NCBI GenBank assembly: GCA_963705835.1
Contig: CAVPLC010000003.1
Span: 18,433 to 82,432 of the forward strand
DNA from: Palsa-504 sp963705835
GTDB lineage: Bacteria; Actinomycetota; Actinomycetes; Streptosporangiales; Streptosporangiaceae
Reading direction: 5' to 3'
DNA length: 64,000 bases
The notes below the pieces were generated by a model that ran no database searches, had not been told where the DNA came from, and was given only the letters and a program-made list of their open reading frames with translations. Shown piece by piece: positions 44,000-53,347 of this stretch. Position 1 is the stretch's first letter. Every line of letters begins with the position of its first letter. The position numbers were made by a program, and so were the translations under genes.

Positions 44000-44062
44000 C
44001 CCCGGAGAACCATGGAACCAGGAACCCGCGGCAAACCACGGCGACCGTGCGAGCATGAGAGC

Positions 44063-44932
44063 ATGCGCTTCGCCGTCGACGTGCCGAACTTCGGCGACTT
44101 CGCCGATCCCCGCGTCGTCGCCGACCTGGCCCGGCGCGCCGAGGACGCGGGCTGGGACGGGCTGTTCGTCTGGGACCACGTCACGCACCGCAAGGAGCTG
44201 AAGCGCAAGATCGCGGACCCGTGGATCCTGCTGACCGCCGCCGCCCTGGCCACCGAACGCCTCCGCCTCGGCACCCTCATCACCCCGCTCGCGCGGCGCC
44301 GGGTGTCCAAGCTGGCGCGGGAGGTGACCACCCTGGACCGGCTCACCGGCGGCCGGATGATCCTGGGCGTGGGCCTCGGCGCCCCGGTACAAGACGAGTT
44401 CGGCAGCTTCGGCGAGACCACCGACCCCAAGGAGCTGGCCGCCCGCCTGGACGAGGGCCTGGAGGCGCTGAACCTCCTGTGGTCAGGCGATCCGGTCACC
44501 TACCGCGGCCAGCACGTGGTCGTCGAGGACGTGACGTTCCTGCCCACGCCGGTGCAGCGGCCGCGGGTGCCGGTGTGGGTGGGCGGCGAGTGGCCGTCCA
44601 GGCCGCCGATGCGCCGCGCGGCCCGCTGGGACGGCGCGGTGCCGCTCCTGCTGCCCGGCCACGGCAGCGAGCCGCTGCAGCCGGACGCCGCCACGGTCCG
44701 CGAGATTCACGCCTTCCTGGCCGGCCAGCGGGTCAGCGAAGGGCGCGACCGCGAGCCCTTTGACCTCGTCTTGTCCGGCACGAGCCCGCCCGACCGCGGC
44801 GCCGCGGCCGACCTGACCGGGCTGCTCGAAGAGGCGGGCGGCACCTGGTGGGTCGAGTGCCTGTGGGACGACCTGGAGCGGGCCGAGCCCATGCTGCGCC
44901 GGGCCGACCAGGGCCCGCCGCGCCGCGCCTGA
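44063..44932 (+). CDS. LLM-class (F420-dependent) oxidoreductase
   Basis: 289 residues of luciferase-like TIM barrel. Start RFAVDVPNFGDFADPRVVAD, then GWDGLFVWDHV, LGTLITPLARRRVSKLARE, LDRLTGGRMILGVGLG and PVWVGGEWPSRPP. The pattern and host suggest F420 rather than FMN. ATG 44063 is chosen because it begins the first strand. The substrate is unknown. Its last 226 bp lie antisense to the end of the FUSC ORF. Confidence 0.88.
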   Translation: MRFAVDVPNFGDFADPRVVADLARRAEDAGWDGLFVWDHVTHRKELKRKIADPWILLTAAALATERLRLGTLITPLARRRVSKLAREVTTLDRLTGGRMILGVGLGAPVQDEFGSFGETTDPKELAARLDEGLEALNLLWSGDPVTYRGQHVVVEDVTFLPTPVQRPRVPVWVGGEWPSRPPMRRAARWDGAVPLLLPGHGSEPLQPDAATVREIHAFLAGQRVSEGRDREPFDLVLSGTSPPDRGAAADLTGLLEEAGGTWWVECLWDDLERAEPMLRRADQGPPRRA

Positions 44933-46170
44933 CCAAGGGCCCGCCGCACCGCCGAGCGGTGCCGCACGCGCGGCACCCGCGAGGACCGCCGGGTCGCAGG
45001 CCGCTCCGGCTCCTCCGCGGGACGCCGGGGCTGCAGCTCGTTGCGCAGCCGGTCGACGTGGGCGAGGATCTCGCCGCGCAACGGCCATCCGTCGGGCCGT
45101 TCGGCCGGGTCGGTGCGCAGCAGGTCGGCCAGCCGGTCCTGCTGGCGGTGCGCCTCCTCCAGGTGACCGGACAGCTCGGCCGCGAGAGGCTCGGACCCCA
45201 AAGCCCCGTCATCAACCGCCGCCGGGAAGTCCACGGGCTCGGGGTCGGCCTCGATGAGCTGGCCGTAGGCGCGCACCGCGCCGGCCAGCTCGGCGATGAC
45301 GGCGGCCAGCCTGGCCCGGGTCTCGGGGTCCTTGACCGGGCTGTCCTCGCTGTCCAGCCGGGCGCTGTCGGCCACCGAGCGGGCCAGCACGCGCAGGTCG
45401 GTGGCGGCCCGTTCCAGGGTGTCCACGCCGTCGCGCAGGCCCGCGGCCGGGTCGGGGAAGCGGAGCCGCCGGGGGTTCAGCCGGACGCTCTCCTCGGCCT
45501 GGCCGAGCGCGTCGTCCAGCCGCTCGATCTCGCCGCGCAGCGCGCGCGTGCGGTCCAGCCACTCGGCCGCGCGCCGCGGGTCGGGCGCCTCGGCCAGGCC
45601 CTCGGCCATCGCGGTCAGCAGATCGGCCATCTGCCGGGTCAGGTCGCCGATCGCGTCCTTGGCGGGCTGCACCTTGAGCGGGGCGAACAGCAGCCCGGCG
45701 GCCAGCCCGGCCGCCGTCCCGACCAGCGTCTCGGTGACGCGCGAGAACGCGGCCGCGTGCGAGTCGACCGCGAAGATCAGCATCGCGCTGATCGGCACCT
45801 CCAGCGTGTCCTCGCGGAGCCGCAGCACCAGGCCGAGCGCGAGCGTGCCCGCGATGAGCAGGCCGAGCACGTACCAGCTGAACGGGACGTAGGCGGAGAC
45901 CGCGACGGCGGCGAGCACGCCCGCGGTGACCCCGACGACGCGCTGGATGGCGCTGCGGATGGTGTGGAACAGGGTGGCCTGGACCACGAGCAGCGCGGTC
46001 AGCGGGGCGATCACCGAGCGGGAGGAGGCGCCGGGCAGCTGCAGCGCGAGCAGGTACGCGGCCACCGCGGTGACGGTCAACCGGGTGATGTACACCGCGG
46101 TCGGCTGCGCGCGCCGGCGCACCAGCGTCAGCTGTTCGGCCTGGCGCCGGGCGACGGCCTTGGCCGCCAT
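44707..46170 (-). CDS. FUSC/aromatic-acid-exporter family membrane protein
   Basis: Up to six helices in the N-terminal third (LTVTAVAAYLLALQLPG, SVIAPLTALLVVQATLF, WYVLGLLIAGTLALGLVL) then a helical cytoplasmic domain of 250+ residues (LTRQMADLLTAMAEGLAEA, LARSVADSARLDSEDSPVKD). ATG 46170 (MAAKAVARRQAEQL) is taken as start. An upstream ATG is possible at 46218. After QARRGGPWSARRS the frame continues 75 residues antisense through the LLM gene; this tail is low in complexity and a lost stop near 44930 is more likely. Probable exporter, substrate unknown. Confidence 0.78.
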   Translation of the reverse strand: MAAKAVARRQAEQLTLVRRRAQPTAVYITRLTVTAVAAYLLALQLPGASSRSVIAPLTALLVVQATLFHTIRSAIQRVVGVTAGVLAAVAVSAYVPFSWYVLGLLIAGTLALGLVLRLREDTLEVPISAMLIFAVDSHAAAFSRVTETLVGTAAGLAAGLLFAPLKVQPAKDAIGDLTRQMADLLTAMAEGLAEAPDPRRAAEWLDRTRALRGEIERLDDALGQAEESVRLNPRRLRFPDPAAGLRDGVDTLERAATDLRVLARSVADSARLDSEDSPVKDPETRARLAAVIAELAGAVRAYGQLIEADPEPVDFPAAVDDGALGSEPLAAELSGHLEEAHRQQDRLADLLRTDPAERPDGWPLRGEILAHVDRLRNELQPRRPAEEPERPATRRSSRVPRVRHRSAVRRALGQARRGGPWSARRSMGSARSRSSHRHSTHQVPPASSSSPVRSAAAPRSGGLVPDKTRSKGSRSRPSLTRWPARKA

Positions 46171-46343
46171 GACGCCCCGGCTCTCAACGGGCAAGGAACG
46201 GACGGGGAAACCCTTCATGAGCTGCAAACCGATGTCGAGTGGGCGGCGGGACACAGGAATCGCTCTCGTCAAGAGCAAAACCCTTCTCTAGCCACCAACG
46301 CGCGTCCCGGCCAGCTATTCCCGCCGCCCCATGCCGCTCAGGA

Positions 46344-46382
46344 CCTTTTATTCCGAACGGTGCCCGGTGCGTGCCCCCGCCC
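46344..46382 (+). repeat. Dispersed TTCCGAACGGT element, copy 4
   Basis: CCTTTTATTCCGAACGGTGC followed by CCGGTGCGTGCCCCCGCCCC. Full match at core and tail. Sits just past the end of the MFS gene and upstream of the FUSC gene, both read leftward. Confidence 0.65.
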
Positions 46383-46386
46383 CAGC

Positions 46387-47616
46387 TCATTGCTCACCGG
46401 CCCCGCGCCCCGACCCGAAGATCCCCGACCCGACGACCAGGACCACGACCGGCACGACGACCAGGGCCCCCAGCGCCCAGGACAGCCCGAACCGCTCCGC
46501 GGCGAACCCCACGGCGAGCGGCCCGAGCCCGCCGGCCAGCCCGGCGGCGCTGCTGAGCGTCACCGCGACCGAACTCCGCCCGGGCAGGCTCCCGTACAGG
46601 CGGGCCTGCAGCAGCGGGTACCACGGCGCCGTGGCCGCGCTCAGCACGGCCAGGATGACCAGCTTGCCCACGACCCCGGGCACGAGCAGGAACGCGGGGT
46701 ACAGCACCGCGGCCGCGGCCGCGGTGGCCCGCAGCACGGTCAGGTCGCCGATCCGCTCCAGCACGACGACGAGCGCCGCGTCCCCGGCCAGGCCGGCGCC
46801 GAGCCTGATCGCGATGGCCAGCGCGGCCAGTTCGGGGCGCAGGTGCGCCACGTCCACCAGGTACAGCGCGAGGAATCCGGTGAGCACGTCGACGAGCAGG
46901 TCGCCGACTTCGATCAGGAGCAGCCAGCGCACCGTCGACCAGTCCCGCAGGGCGGTGAAAACGTCCCGGGCCCGCTGCGTCCAGGACCCGCCGGGTTCGC
47001 CCGAGGCCTGATCACGGCCGGGCTCGCCGGGAACCGCCGGGGTCAGCGGGGCCAGCGGGGCCAGCGGGCCGTGCTCGCGCAGGCAGCTCGCCAGCCACGC
47101 GATCCCGGCCAGCGCGGCCAGCACCAGGTAGGCCGTCCGCCAGGAGCCCCCGCCGGCCAGCACCACGGTGAGCAGCAGCGGCCCGGCCACCGCGCCGGCC
47201 GATCCGGCCAGGTCCCAGCGGGCCATGATCGCGGCCTGCCGGTCCGGCCGGGCGTCCATCAGCTCGGCCTGGGTCAGCGACACGAACGCGCCCGAGGCCG
47301 GGAAGAACACGGTGAACGCGCACAGCAGCACGGCAAAGGACCGCGCGCCGGCCACGGCCAGCAGGGACAGGACGAAGACGATGCCGCCGCCGAGCACGGC
47401 CAGCCGACGGCGCCGGCCGTCGCCCGCCAGGATGCCCAGCGGCAGCTCGAGCGCCCCTCCCGCCAGCAGCGGCACGGACGCGAGCAGGCCGACCTGTGCG
47501 TAGCTCAGCCCCAGGTCGTGACGGATCAGCGGCAGCGCCGCGCCCTTGGCCCCGTCAACGAGCTCGTCGGCGAGTTCGATCGCGAGCGCGACGGCCAGGC
47601 CGCCAACCGCAGGCTT
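46387..47616 (-). CDS. MFS transporter, N-terminus disturbed
   Basis: Twelve-helix permease. A GTG at 47475 gives 362 residues, but in-frame coding potential continues upstream to 47616 (LAVALAIELADELVDGAKGA, LGLSYAQVGLLAS), clearly the first two helices. That segment has no start codon before a stop at 47617-47619, so the true start (perhaps ATG 47646 or 47637) must be in another frame, indicating a shift near 47610-47630. The loop-2/3 motif is weak; ARPDRQAAIMARWDLAGSAG is the helix-4/5 region. No substrate is evident. Confidence 0.78.
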   Translation of the reverse strand, partial: KPAVGGLAVALAIELADELVDGAKGAALPLIRHDLGLSYAQVGLLASVPLLAGGALELPLGILAGDGRRRRLAVLGGGIVFVLSLLAVAGARSFAVLLCAFTVFFPASGAFVSLTQAELMDARPDRQAAIMARWDLAGSAGAVAGPLLLTVVLAGGGSWRTAYLVLAALAGIAWLASCLREHGPLAPLAPLTPAVPGEPGRDQASGEPGGSWTQRARDVFTALRDWSTVRWLLLIEVGDLLVDVLTGFLALYLVDVAHLRPELAALAIAIRLGAGLAGDAALVVVLERIGDLTVLRATAAAAAVLYPAFLLVPGVVGKLVILAVLSAATAPWYPLLQARLYGSLPGRSSVAVTLSSAAGLAGGLGPLAVGFAAERFGLSWALGALVVVPVVVLVVGSGIFGSGRGAGEQ

Positions 47617-47715
47617 TCAGCGTCAATAAAAACCCATGCTGGTCATGCTACTGCGGTCATCCGCCCCGCGCACCCGCTAAAACGCCCGGGCGCTGGTCCC
47701 GAGTGCGGTGCGCGC

Positions 47716-47745
47716 GAACCCAGGACCGTTCGGATAATTGATTTT
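47716..47745 (-). repeat. Dispersed TTCCGAACGGT element, partial reverse copy 5
   Basis: On the minus strand: TCAATTATCCGAACGGTCCT, then GGGTTCGCGCGCAC. The core and left flank TCAATTAT match copy 3; the tail is only loosely conserved. It lies between the DUF3052 gene and the MFS gene. Confidence 0.5.
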
Positions 47746-48146
47746 TAAATGTTTTGTCCCCGGCGGTTCTCGGCGCGCCAGACCAGGCGCAGGCCGGACC
47801 AGTCGTCGTCGATGGCGGCGACCTTGACGTCGACCAGCCCGAGGGGCAGCGCGTGCTCGCGGATGACGGTGTCGGTGATGTCGCTGCGGTGACCGCCCGC
47901 CCGGCGCGGCCACGCGACCCACAGGGCCCCGGCCGGGTAGATCCGCCGCGCCAGGCCAGGCAGTTCCGCGGCGATCTCATGCGCCGCGCCGAAGAACGCG
48001 ATGATCACGTCGGCCGGGCCGCCGGGGTCCGCCTCGGCCAGGCCGGACGGCGGGTCGGCGAGGTCCCAGCCCGGCGGCCGGTGATGCAGGGCGACGCGCT
48101 GTCCGGGCCTGAGGCCGAGCTTGGTCGCCTGGGTCGCAGAGGGCAC
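47745..48146 (-). CDS. DUF3052 family protein
   Basis: 133 residues: KLGLRPGQRVALHHRPPGWD, DVIIAFFGAAHEIAAELPGL, GALWVAWPRRAGGHRSDITD and LVDVKVAAIDDDWSGLRLVW are the conserved blocks of DUF3052. A small soluble actinobacterial protein of unknown function. GTG 48146 is the start; TAA stop at 47745 is at the edge of the dispersed element. Confidence 0.88.
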   Translation of the reverse strand: MPSATQATKLGLRPGQRVALHHRPPGWDLADPPSGLAEADPGGPADVIIAFFGAAHEIAAELPGLARRIYPAGALWVAWPRRAGGHRSDITDTVIREHALPLGLVDVKVAAIDDDWSGLRLVWRAENRRGQNI

Positions 48147-48271
48147 CGGACGCGTTTACCACATCGGGAGAGCACGCGCAAGGGTGCTATCCGGCCGATC
48201 CGCCGGGGTGTTACCCAACGAGCGAAGAAGGGGGTTAGACGGCTCGCAACCGGGTCGCCCTGACCGGCAAT

Positions 48272-48282
48272 ATACTCAGTAT
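48272..48282. promoter_or_regulatory. ATACTCAGTAT palindrome upstream of padR-type gene
   Basis: 11-bp palindrome about 20 bp before the GTG of the PadR gene, overlapping the likely promoter. PadR proteins commonly repress their own operon through ATAC/GTAT-like dyads, so autoregulation is inferred. Confidence 0.5.
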
Positions 48283-48303
48283 GCTACGCGATAAGAAGCC
48301 GAC

Positions 48304-48897
48304 GTGAGCGTCCGGCACGCCTTGCTCGCGCTGCTCAGCGAGGGCCCCAAGTACGGCCTGCAGCTGCGCGAGGAGTTCGAGGCCCGGACCGGAGAGGTCT
48401 GGCCGCTGAACGTCGGCCAGGTCTACACCACGCTGCAACGGCTGGAGCGGGACAGGCTCGTCGAGTCCGACGACGCCGACAGCGAAGGCCCGCACAAGGC
48501 CTTCCGGATCACCGCGACGGGTCGCCAGGAGCTGGCGGGGTGGCTGCGCACCCCGTCGGATATGTCCTCCCCGCCCCGCGACGAACTGGTCATGAAGATC
48601 CTGGTCGCGCTGCGCGTGCCGGGGACCAACGTGGCCGAGATCATCCAGGTGCACCGCAAGTACCTGGTCGAGCTCATGCAGCAGTGGACGCGGATCAAGG
48701 AAACCGAGGCCGAGTTCGACCTGAGCCTGGCCCTGGTCGTGGACGCCGAGCTGTTCCGGCTCGATTCGGTCATCCGCTGGCTGGACTCGGCCGACGCCCG
48801 CATCAAGCGGGCGGCCACGGATCCGCCCAGCCCGCCATCACCACAGCCAACGGGGCAAGTCATGAAACTACGACACAGAACGGGGGGATCGCGATGA
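48304..48897 (+). CDS. PadR-family transcriptional regulator
   Basis: 197 residues. Winged-helix domain RHALLALLSEGPKYGLQLRE, LNVGQVYTTLQRLERDRLV and HKAFRITATGRQEL; the C-terminal half is the helical dimerisation domain. GTG at 48304. The operon continues, by ATGA overlap, into an ABC ATPase and a permease, so it probably represses their expression. Confidence 0.92.
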   Translation: MSVRHALLALLSEGPKYGLQLREEFEARTGEVWPLNVGQVYTTLQRLERDRLVESDDADSEGPHKAFRITATGRQELAGWLRTPSDMSSPPRDELVMKILVALRVPGTNVAEIIQVHRKYLVELMQQWTRIKETEAEFDLSLALVVDAELFRLDSVIRWLDSADARIKRAATDPPSPPSPQPTGQVMKLRHRTGGSR

Positions 48898-49610
48898 GCG
48901 TCCTCGAAATGCGGCAGGTGTCCCGGACCTACGGTCAGGGCGCCGCGGAGGTCCACGCGCTGGACCACATCGACCTGTCGGTCGACGCCGGCGGCATGGT
49001 CGCGGTCATGGGGCCGAGCGGCTCGGGCAAGTCCACCCTGCTGACCATCGCCGGCAGCCTGGAGGACCCGACCGGCGGCCAGGTCGTCGTGGCCGGGCAG
49101 GAGCTGACCAAGCTCTCCCGCAACGCCAAGGCGCGGCTGCGCCGCCGGTCGATCGGCTTCGTCTTCCAGGACTTCAACCTGCTGCCCGGGCTGACCGCGG
49201 CCGAGAACGTCGCGCTGCCGCTCGAGCTGGACGGCGTGTCCGCCCGCAGGGCCCGCACGGCGGGCCTGAACGCCCTGGAGTCCCTGGGCCTGGCCGACCG
49301 GGCCTGGCACTTTCCGGACCAGCTGTCCGGCGGCGAGCGGCAGCGGGTGGCGATCGCCCGCGCCGTGGTCGGCGAGCACCAGCTGCTGCTGGCCGACGAG
49401 CCCAGCGGCGCGCTGGACACCGCGAACGGCGAGGCGGTCATGCGGCTCATCCACGCCGCGTGCAAGCGCGGCATGGCGGCGGTCGTGGTGACCCACGACG
49501 CGCAGCTGGCCTCGTGGGCGGACCGGGTGGTGTTCCTGCGGGACGGGCGGGTCACCGACCAGACCGCGACGCCGGCCGGACCCGAATCGCTGCTGGGACG
49601 GACGCCATGA
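48894..49610 (+). CDS. MacB/LolD-type ABC ATPase (PadR operon)
   Basis: 238 residues. Walker A GPSGSGKSTL, GFVFQDFNLLPGLT, signature LSGGERQRVAIARAV, Walker B LLLADEPSGALD, VTHDAQL. It is coupled by ATGA on both sides. Closest in type to the ATPase at 26336, though its regulator differs. Confidence 0.93.
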   Translation: MSVLEMRQVSRTYGQGAAEVHALDHIDLSVDAGGMVAVMGPSGSGKSTLLTIAGSLEDPTGGQVVVAGQELTKLSRNAKARLRRRSIGFVFQDFNLLPGLTAAENVALPLELDGVSARRARTAGLNALESLGLADRAWHFPDQLSGGERQRVAIARAVVGEHQLLLADEPSGALDTANGEAVMRLIHAACKRGMAAVVVTHDAQLASWADRVVFLRDGRVTDQTATPAGPESLLGRTP

Positions 49611-52089
49611 GCACCGCGACGCTCACCCGCAGCCCGGCCCCGGCCAGGCCCGACAACGGCGGTGGCCCGGCCCGCCGCGCCGTGATGCGCTGGGCCTGGC
49701 GGCTGTTCCGCCGCGAATGGCGCCAGCAGCTCCTGGTCCTGGCGCTCATCATCGTGGCCGTCGGCGCCGTCGTGCTCGGCGCGGCGGTGTCTACCAACAA
49801 CCCGCCGCCGGCCAACGCGGGGTTCGGCACGGCCCAGGATCAGGCCACGTACTCCGCGCCCGACCCGCAGCTGGCGTCCCAGATCGCCGGGCTGCAGCAA
49901 CGCTTCGGCCCCGTCGACGTCATCGAGAACCAGACCCTGACCGTGCCCGGCTCGATCCAGGGCTACGACCTGCGGGCCCAGAACCCCAACGGGGCGTTCG
50001 GCGGGCCCATGCTATCCCTGCTCAGCGGGCACTACCCGACGGCGCCGAATCAGGTGGCGCTGACCCCCGGGCTGGCCTCCAACCTGGGCCTGAGGGTCGG
50101 TGACGTCTGGCGTCAGGGCGGCCAGTCCCGCCAGGTCGTCGGCATCGTGCAGAACCCGCAGAGCCTGCTGGACGAGTTTGCCCTGGTGCAACCGGGGCAG
50201 GTGCGCGCGCCGACCCAGGTGACCGTGCTGTTCAACGCGCCCGGCGTCCAGCCGGACACCATCGGGCCGAACGTCCAGAGCCAGCAGTCGGCGGCGGCCA
50301 GCAACCCGCTCAACCCGGAGACCATCGTGCTCGCCCTGGCCACGCTCGGCATGCTGCTGATCGCCCTGGTCGCGGTGGGCGGCTTCACCGTGCTGGCGCA
50401 GCGCCGGATGCGCTCGCTCGGGATGCTCGGGGCCCTCGGCGCCACGGACAAGAACGTCCGGCTGGTCGTCCGGACCAACGGCGTCGTGGTGGGCGTGGTC
50501 GGCGCGGTGGTCGGGTTCGTGCTGGGCCTGGCGGCCTGGCTGGCCTACCGGCCCAGCCTGCAGGCCAGCTCGCACCACGTGATCGGCGCGTTCCAGCTGC
50601 CCTGGGTGGTGATCGTCCCGGCCATGGTGCTGGCCGTACTGGCCACGTACTTCGCGGCCGCGCGGCCGGCCCGCGCCATCGCCCGGCTGTCCATCGTGGC
50701 CGCCCTGTCCGGGCGCCCGGCTCCCCCCAAGCAGGTGCACCGCTCGATAGTTCCGGGCATCGTGCTGCTGATCATCGGGATCGTCGCGCTGTGGTACTGC
50801 GGCAAGAGCCTCAACGGCGGCGGCGGGGCACCCGAGCTGGTCGGCGGCCTGGTGGCCCTGATCGTCGCCGTGATGCTGCTGTCCGGGCCGTTCCTGGCCG
50901 CGCTGGCCAGGTTCGCCCGGCGCACGCCGATCGCGGCCCGCCTGGCCCTGCGGGACCTGGGCCGGTACCGGGCCCGCTCCGGCTCGGCGCTGGCCGCCAT
51001 CAGCCTCGGCGTGATGATCGCGGTGCTGGTCTGCGTGCTGTCCGCCAGCCGGTTCGGTAACGTCCTTGACTACGCCGGGCCGAACGTCGCCAGCAACCAG
51101 CTCATCGTCTACACGTCCGGCAACGGCCCAGGAACGGCGGCGGGCAACGGTCCGGGCGGAACCGGCGAGCGGCAGCAGCCTGAAGTCCCAGACGGCGACG
51201 GCGGACGCCATCGCGGCCGCGCTCGGATCGCACGACATCGTTGAGCTCGAGTCGACCAGTGCCAACGCTCCAGCACGCCGGGCCCGGCCGCCAGTGGAGC
51301 GGGCAGATCTACGTCGCCACCCCGCAGCTGCTGGCCGCCTTCGGGATCAAGGCGTCCCAGGTCAACCCCGACGCCGACATCCTGTCCATGCGGCCAGGCC
51401 TGTCCGGCATCTCGGGCATGCAGCTCACCTACGAAGGCGGCCCCAACGGCCGCAACTTCCCCAACCTGGACAACCCGGTGATCGAGCAGGAGGGTGCCCT
51501 GCCGTCCGGCACGTCGGCCCCCAACACGGTGATCACCGAGCACGCCATCCAAACGCTCGGCCTGCAGGGCAGCGTCTCGGTCTCCGGCTGGCTCGTCCAG
51601 GCCCCGCACAACTTCACCGCGGCGCAGATCACCAACGCCCGGCTGACCGCGGCGGCCAACGGCATGTCGATCGAGACCAAGAACAGCATCCCGTCGACGT
51701 CGGTGATCCTGAACTGGGCCACGGTGTTCGGCATCGGCCTGGCGCTGGGCATCCTGGCCATGAGCATCGGCCTGATCCGCAGCGAAACAGCCAGTGACCT
51801 GCGCACCCTGACCGCGACCGGAGCGGACAGCTGGACCCGCCGCACGATCACCGCGGTCACCGCCGCGGCGCTGGGCCTGGCCGGCGCGGTGCTCGGCACG
51901 GCCGTGGCCTACATCGGCGCCATCGCCTATTCCTCCGACAACCAGCTCGACGGCCTGGGCTCGCTGAAGAACATCCCGACCGGGAACCTGCTGGTCATCC
52001 TCGTCGGCATGCCGCTCGTGGCCGCGGTCGCGGGCTGGCTGCTGGCCGGGCGCGAGCCCGAGATCATCTCGCGGCAGCCGCTCGAGTAA
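49607..52089 (+). CDS. FtsX-domain ABC permease (PadR operon), two frameshifts
   Basis: Long FtsX permease. N-terminal helix QLLVLALIIVAVGAVVLGAA, exodomain, first FtsX core (LALATLGMLLIALVAVGGF, RRMRSLGMLGALGATDKN) and further helices are in one frame. A shift near 51150-51180 and another near 51260-51275 connect to the second exodomain (WSGQIYVATPQLLAAFGIKA) and last core (TVFGIGLALGILAMSIGLI, PLVAAVAGWLLAGREPE). The full span codes for about 827 residues, very close in size to the permease at 27034. Confidence 0.85.
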
Positions 52090-52113
52090 GCGGGGGTCGG
52101 CTAAGCGGGGGCA

Positions 52114-52146
52114 GGGCCTGCGCCAGCGACTAACTGGCGCAGGCCC
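52114..52146. terminator. Bidirectional terminator between permease and mreB-like genes
   Basis: GGGCCTGCGCCAG (52114-52126), loop CGACTAA, CTGGCGCAGGCCC (52134-52146), a perfect 13-bp stem. Convergent genes on both sides. Confidence 0.7.
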
Positions 52147-53142
52147 GGGCACGGCGTTCGGGGCCTTGTTCTTGCGCTCGAGGATCTCGGCCGCGCCGCG
52201 GACCACGCACCGCAGCGGGTCCTCGACCAGGACCGCGCCGATCCCGGCCGCGGTCTCGATCCGCCCGGCCAGGCCGGGCAGCAGCGCCCCGCCGCCGGCC
52301 AGCCGGATCTTGCCCCGGACCACGTCCTCGGCCAGCCCGGCCGGGATCTCCGACAGCATCTCGTGCACGGTGGCGGCGATCGCCGCCACGATGGGCTCGA
52401 GCGCGGCGGCCACCAGCCCGCCCGGCACGTACTCGGACCGCGGGGTGCGGTGCTTGAGGTCCAGGCCGACGGCCTCGGCCCAGCCCTCGGCCCCGCCGGT
52501 CACGCCGAGCGTCGTCTTGAGCAGGCGGGCGGCCCGCTGGCTGATGATCAGGCCGAGCTCGGTCCGCACCGCCGCCACGATCGCGTCGTCCATGGCGTTG
52601 CCCGCCTTGCGCAGCGACCGGGCCCGGACCACCCGCCAGCCCGCGACCGCCGCGACCTCGGTCGTCCCGCCGCCGATGTCGACCACGAAACCGCCGGCGC
52701 CGCCGGTCAGGTCGAACCCGGCCCCGGCCGCCGCGGCGACCGGCTCGTCGATCAGCCGCACGTTGTACCGGGGACGCCGGACGCTGAGCGCGGCCACGAT
52801 GGAGCGGCGCTCGACCGGCGTGGCCCCGCTGGGCACGCACACCAGGGCGTCGGGCCGCAGCGGGTTGGCCCAGCGCCGCGTCTTGCGCAAGAACGCGTGC
52901 AGCATGGCGGCGGCCGCGTCCAGGTCGGCGATGACCCCGTCCCGCAGCGGGTGGATCACCTGGATGTCCTGCGGCTCCTTGTCGGCCAGGGCGTCCGCGG
53001 CCTGGCCCACCGCGGCGACCTTGCCGATGCCGGTGTCGATGGCGATCGCGGTAGGCTCTTCGAGCACGATGCCGCGCCCCGCGACCCAGACGAGCGTATT
53101 GACCGTGCCGAGGTCGATGGCCACGCTACTCCGGAAGCGCAT
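52130..53142 (-). CDS. mreB: MreB-like actin homologue
   Basis: Bacterial actin fold: phosphate-1 VAIDLGTVNTLVWVAG, phosphate-2 VVDIGGGTTEVAAV, adenosine loop LAGGGALLPGLAGR. About 335 residues. Conservation ends near GAAEILERKNKAPN. The frame as written continues leftward without a stop through the terminator and permease; one lost or gained base near 52150-52165 gives a stop at 52130-52132, which I use as the end. There are no mreC/mreD genes nearby. A shape, spore-wall or other filament role cannot be decided. Confidence 0.87.
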
Positions 53143-53347
53143 GTTGCTCCCCTCTGCCCAACGTGACGCCCGTCAATCCGAGTGTGCCGAACTGGCCCGC
53201 CCCGCCACGTGACGGTGGACTAGCGTACAGCGGGTATGCCTTACAGGCGAGTCAGTGGAGCCCGCTGTTGGATTCGTAGGCCTTTGATCCGATTATGAAG
53301 GTTGGGACCGGCCGGCGGTGACCCGGGCCGGCGAAGGGAGTCGTGGC

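Noticed and set aside
44848..47748. 966-residue rightward ORF opposite FUSC and MFS genes
   Set aside because: The opposite strand codes for membrane proteins with recognisable helices; this frame is low-complexity.
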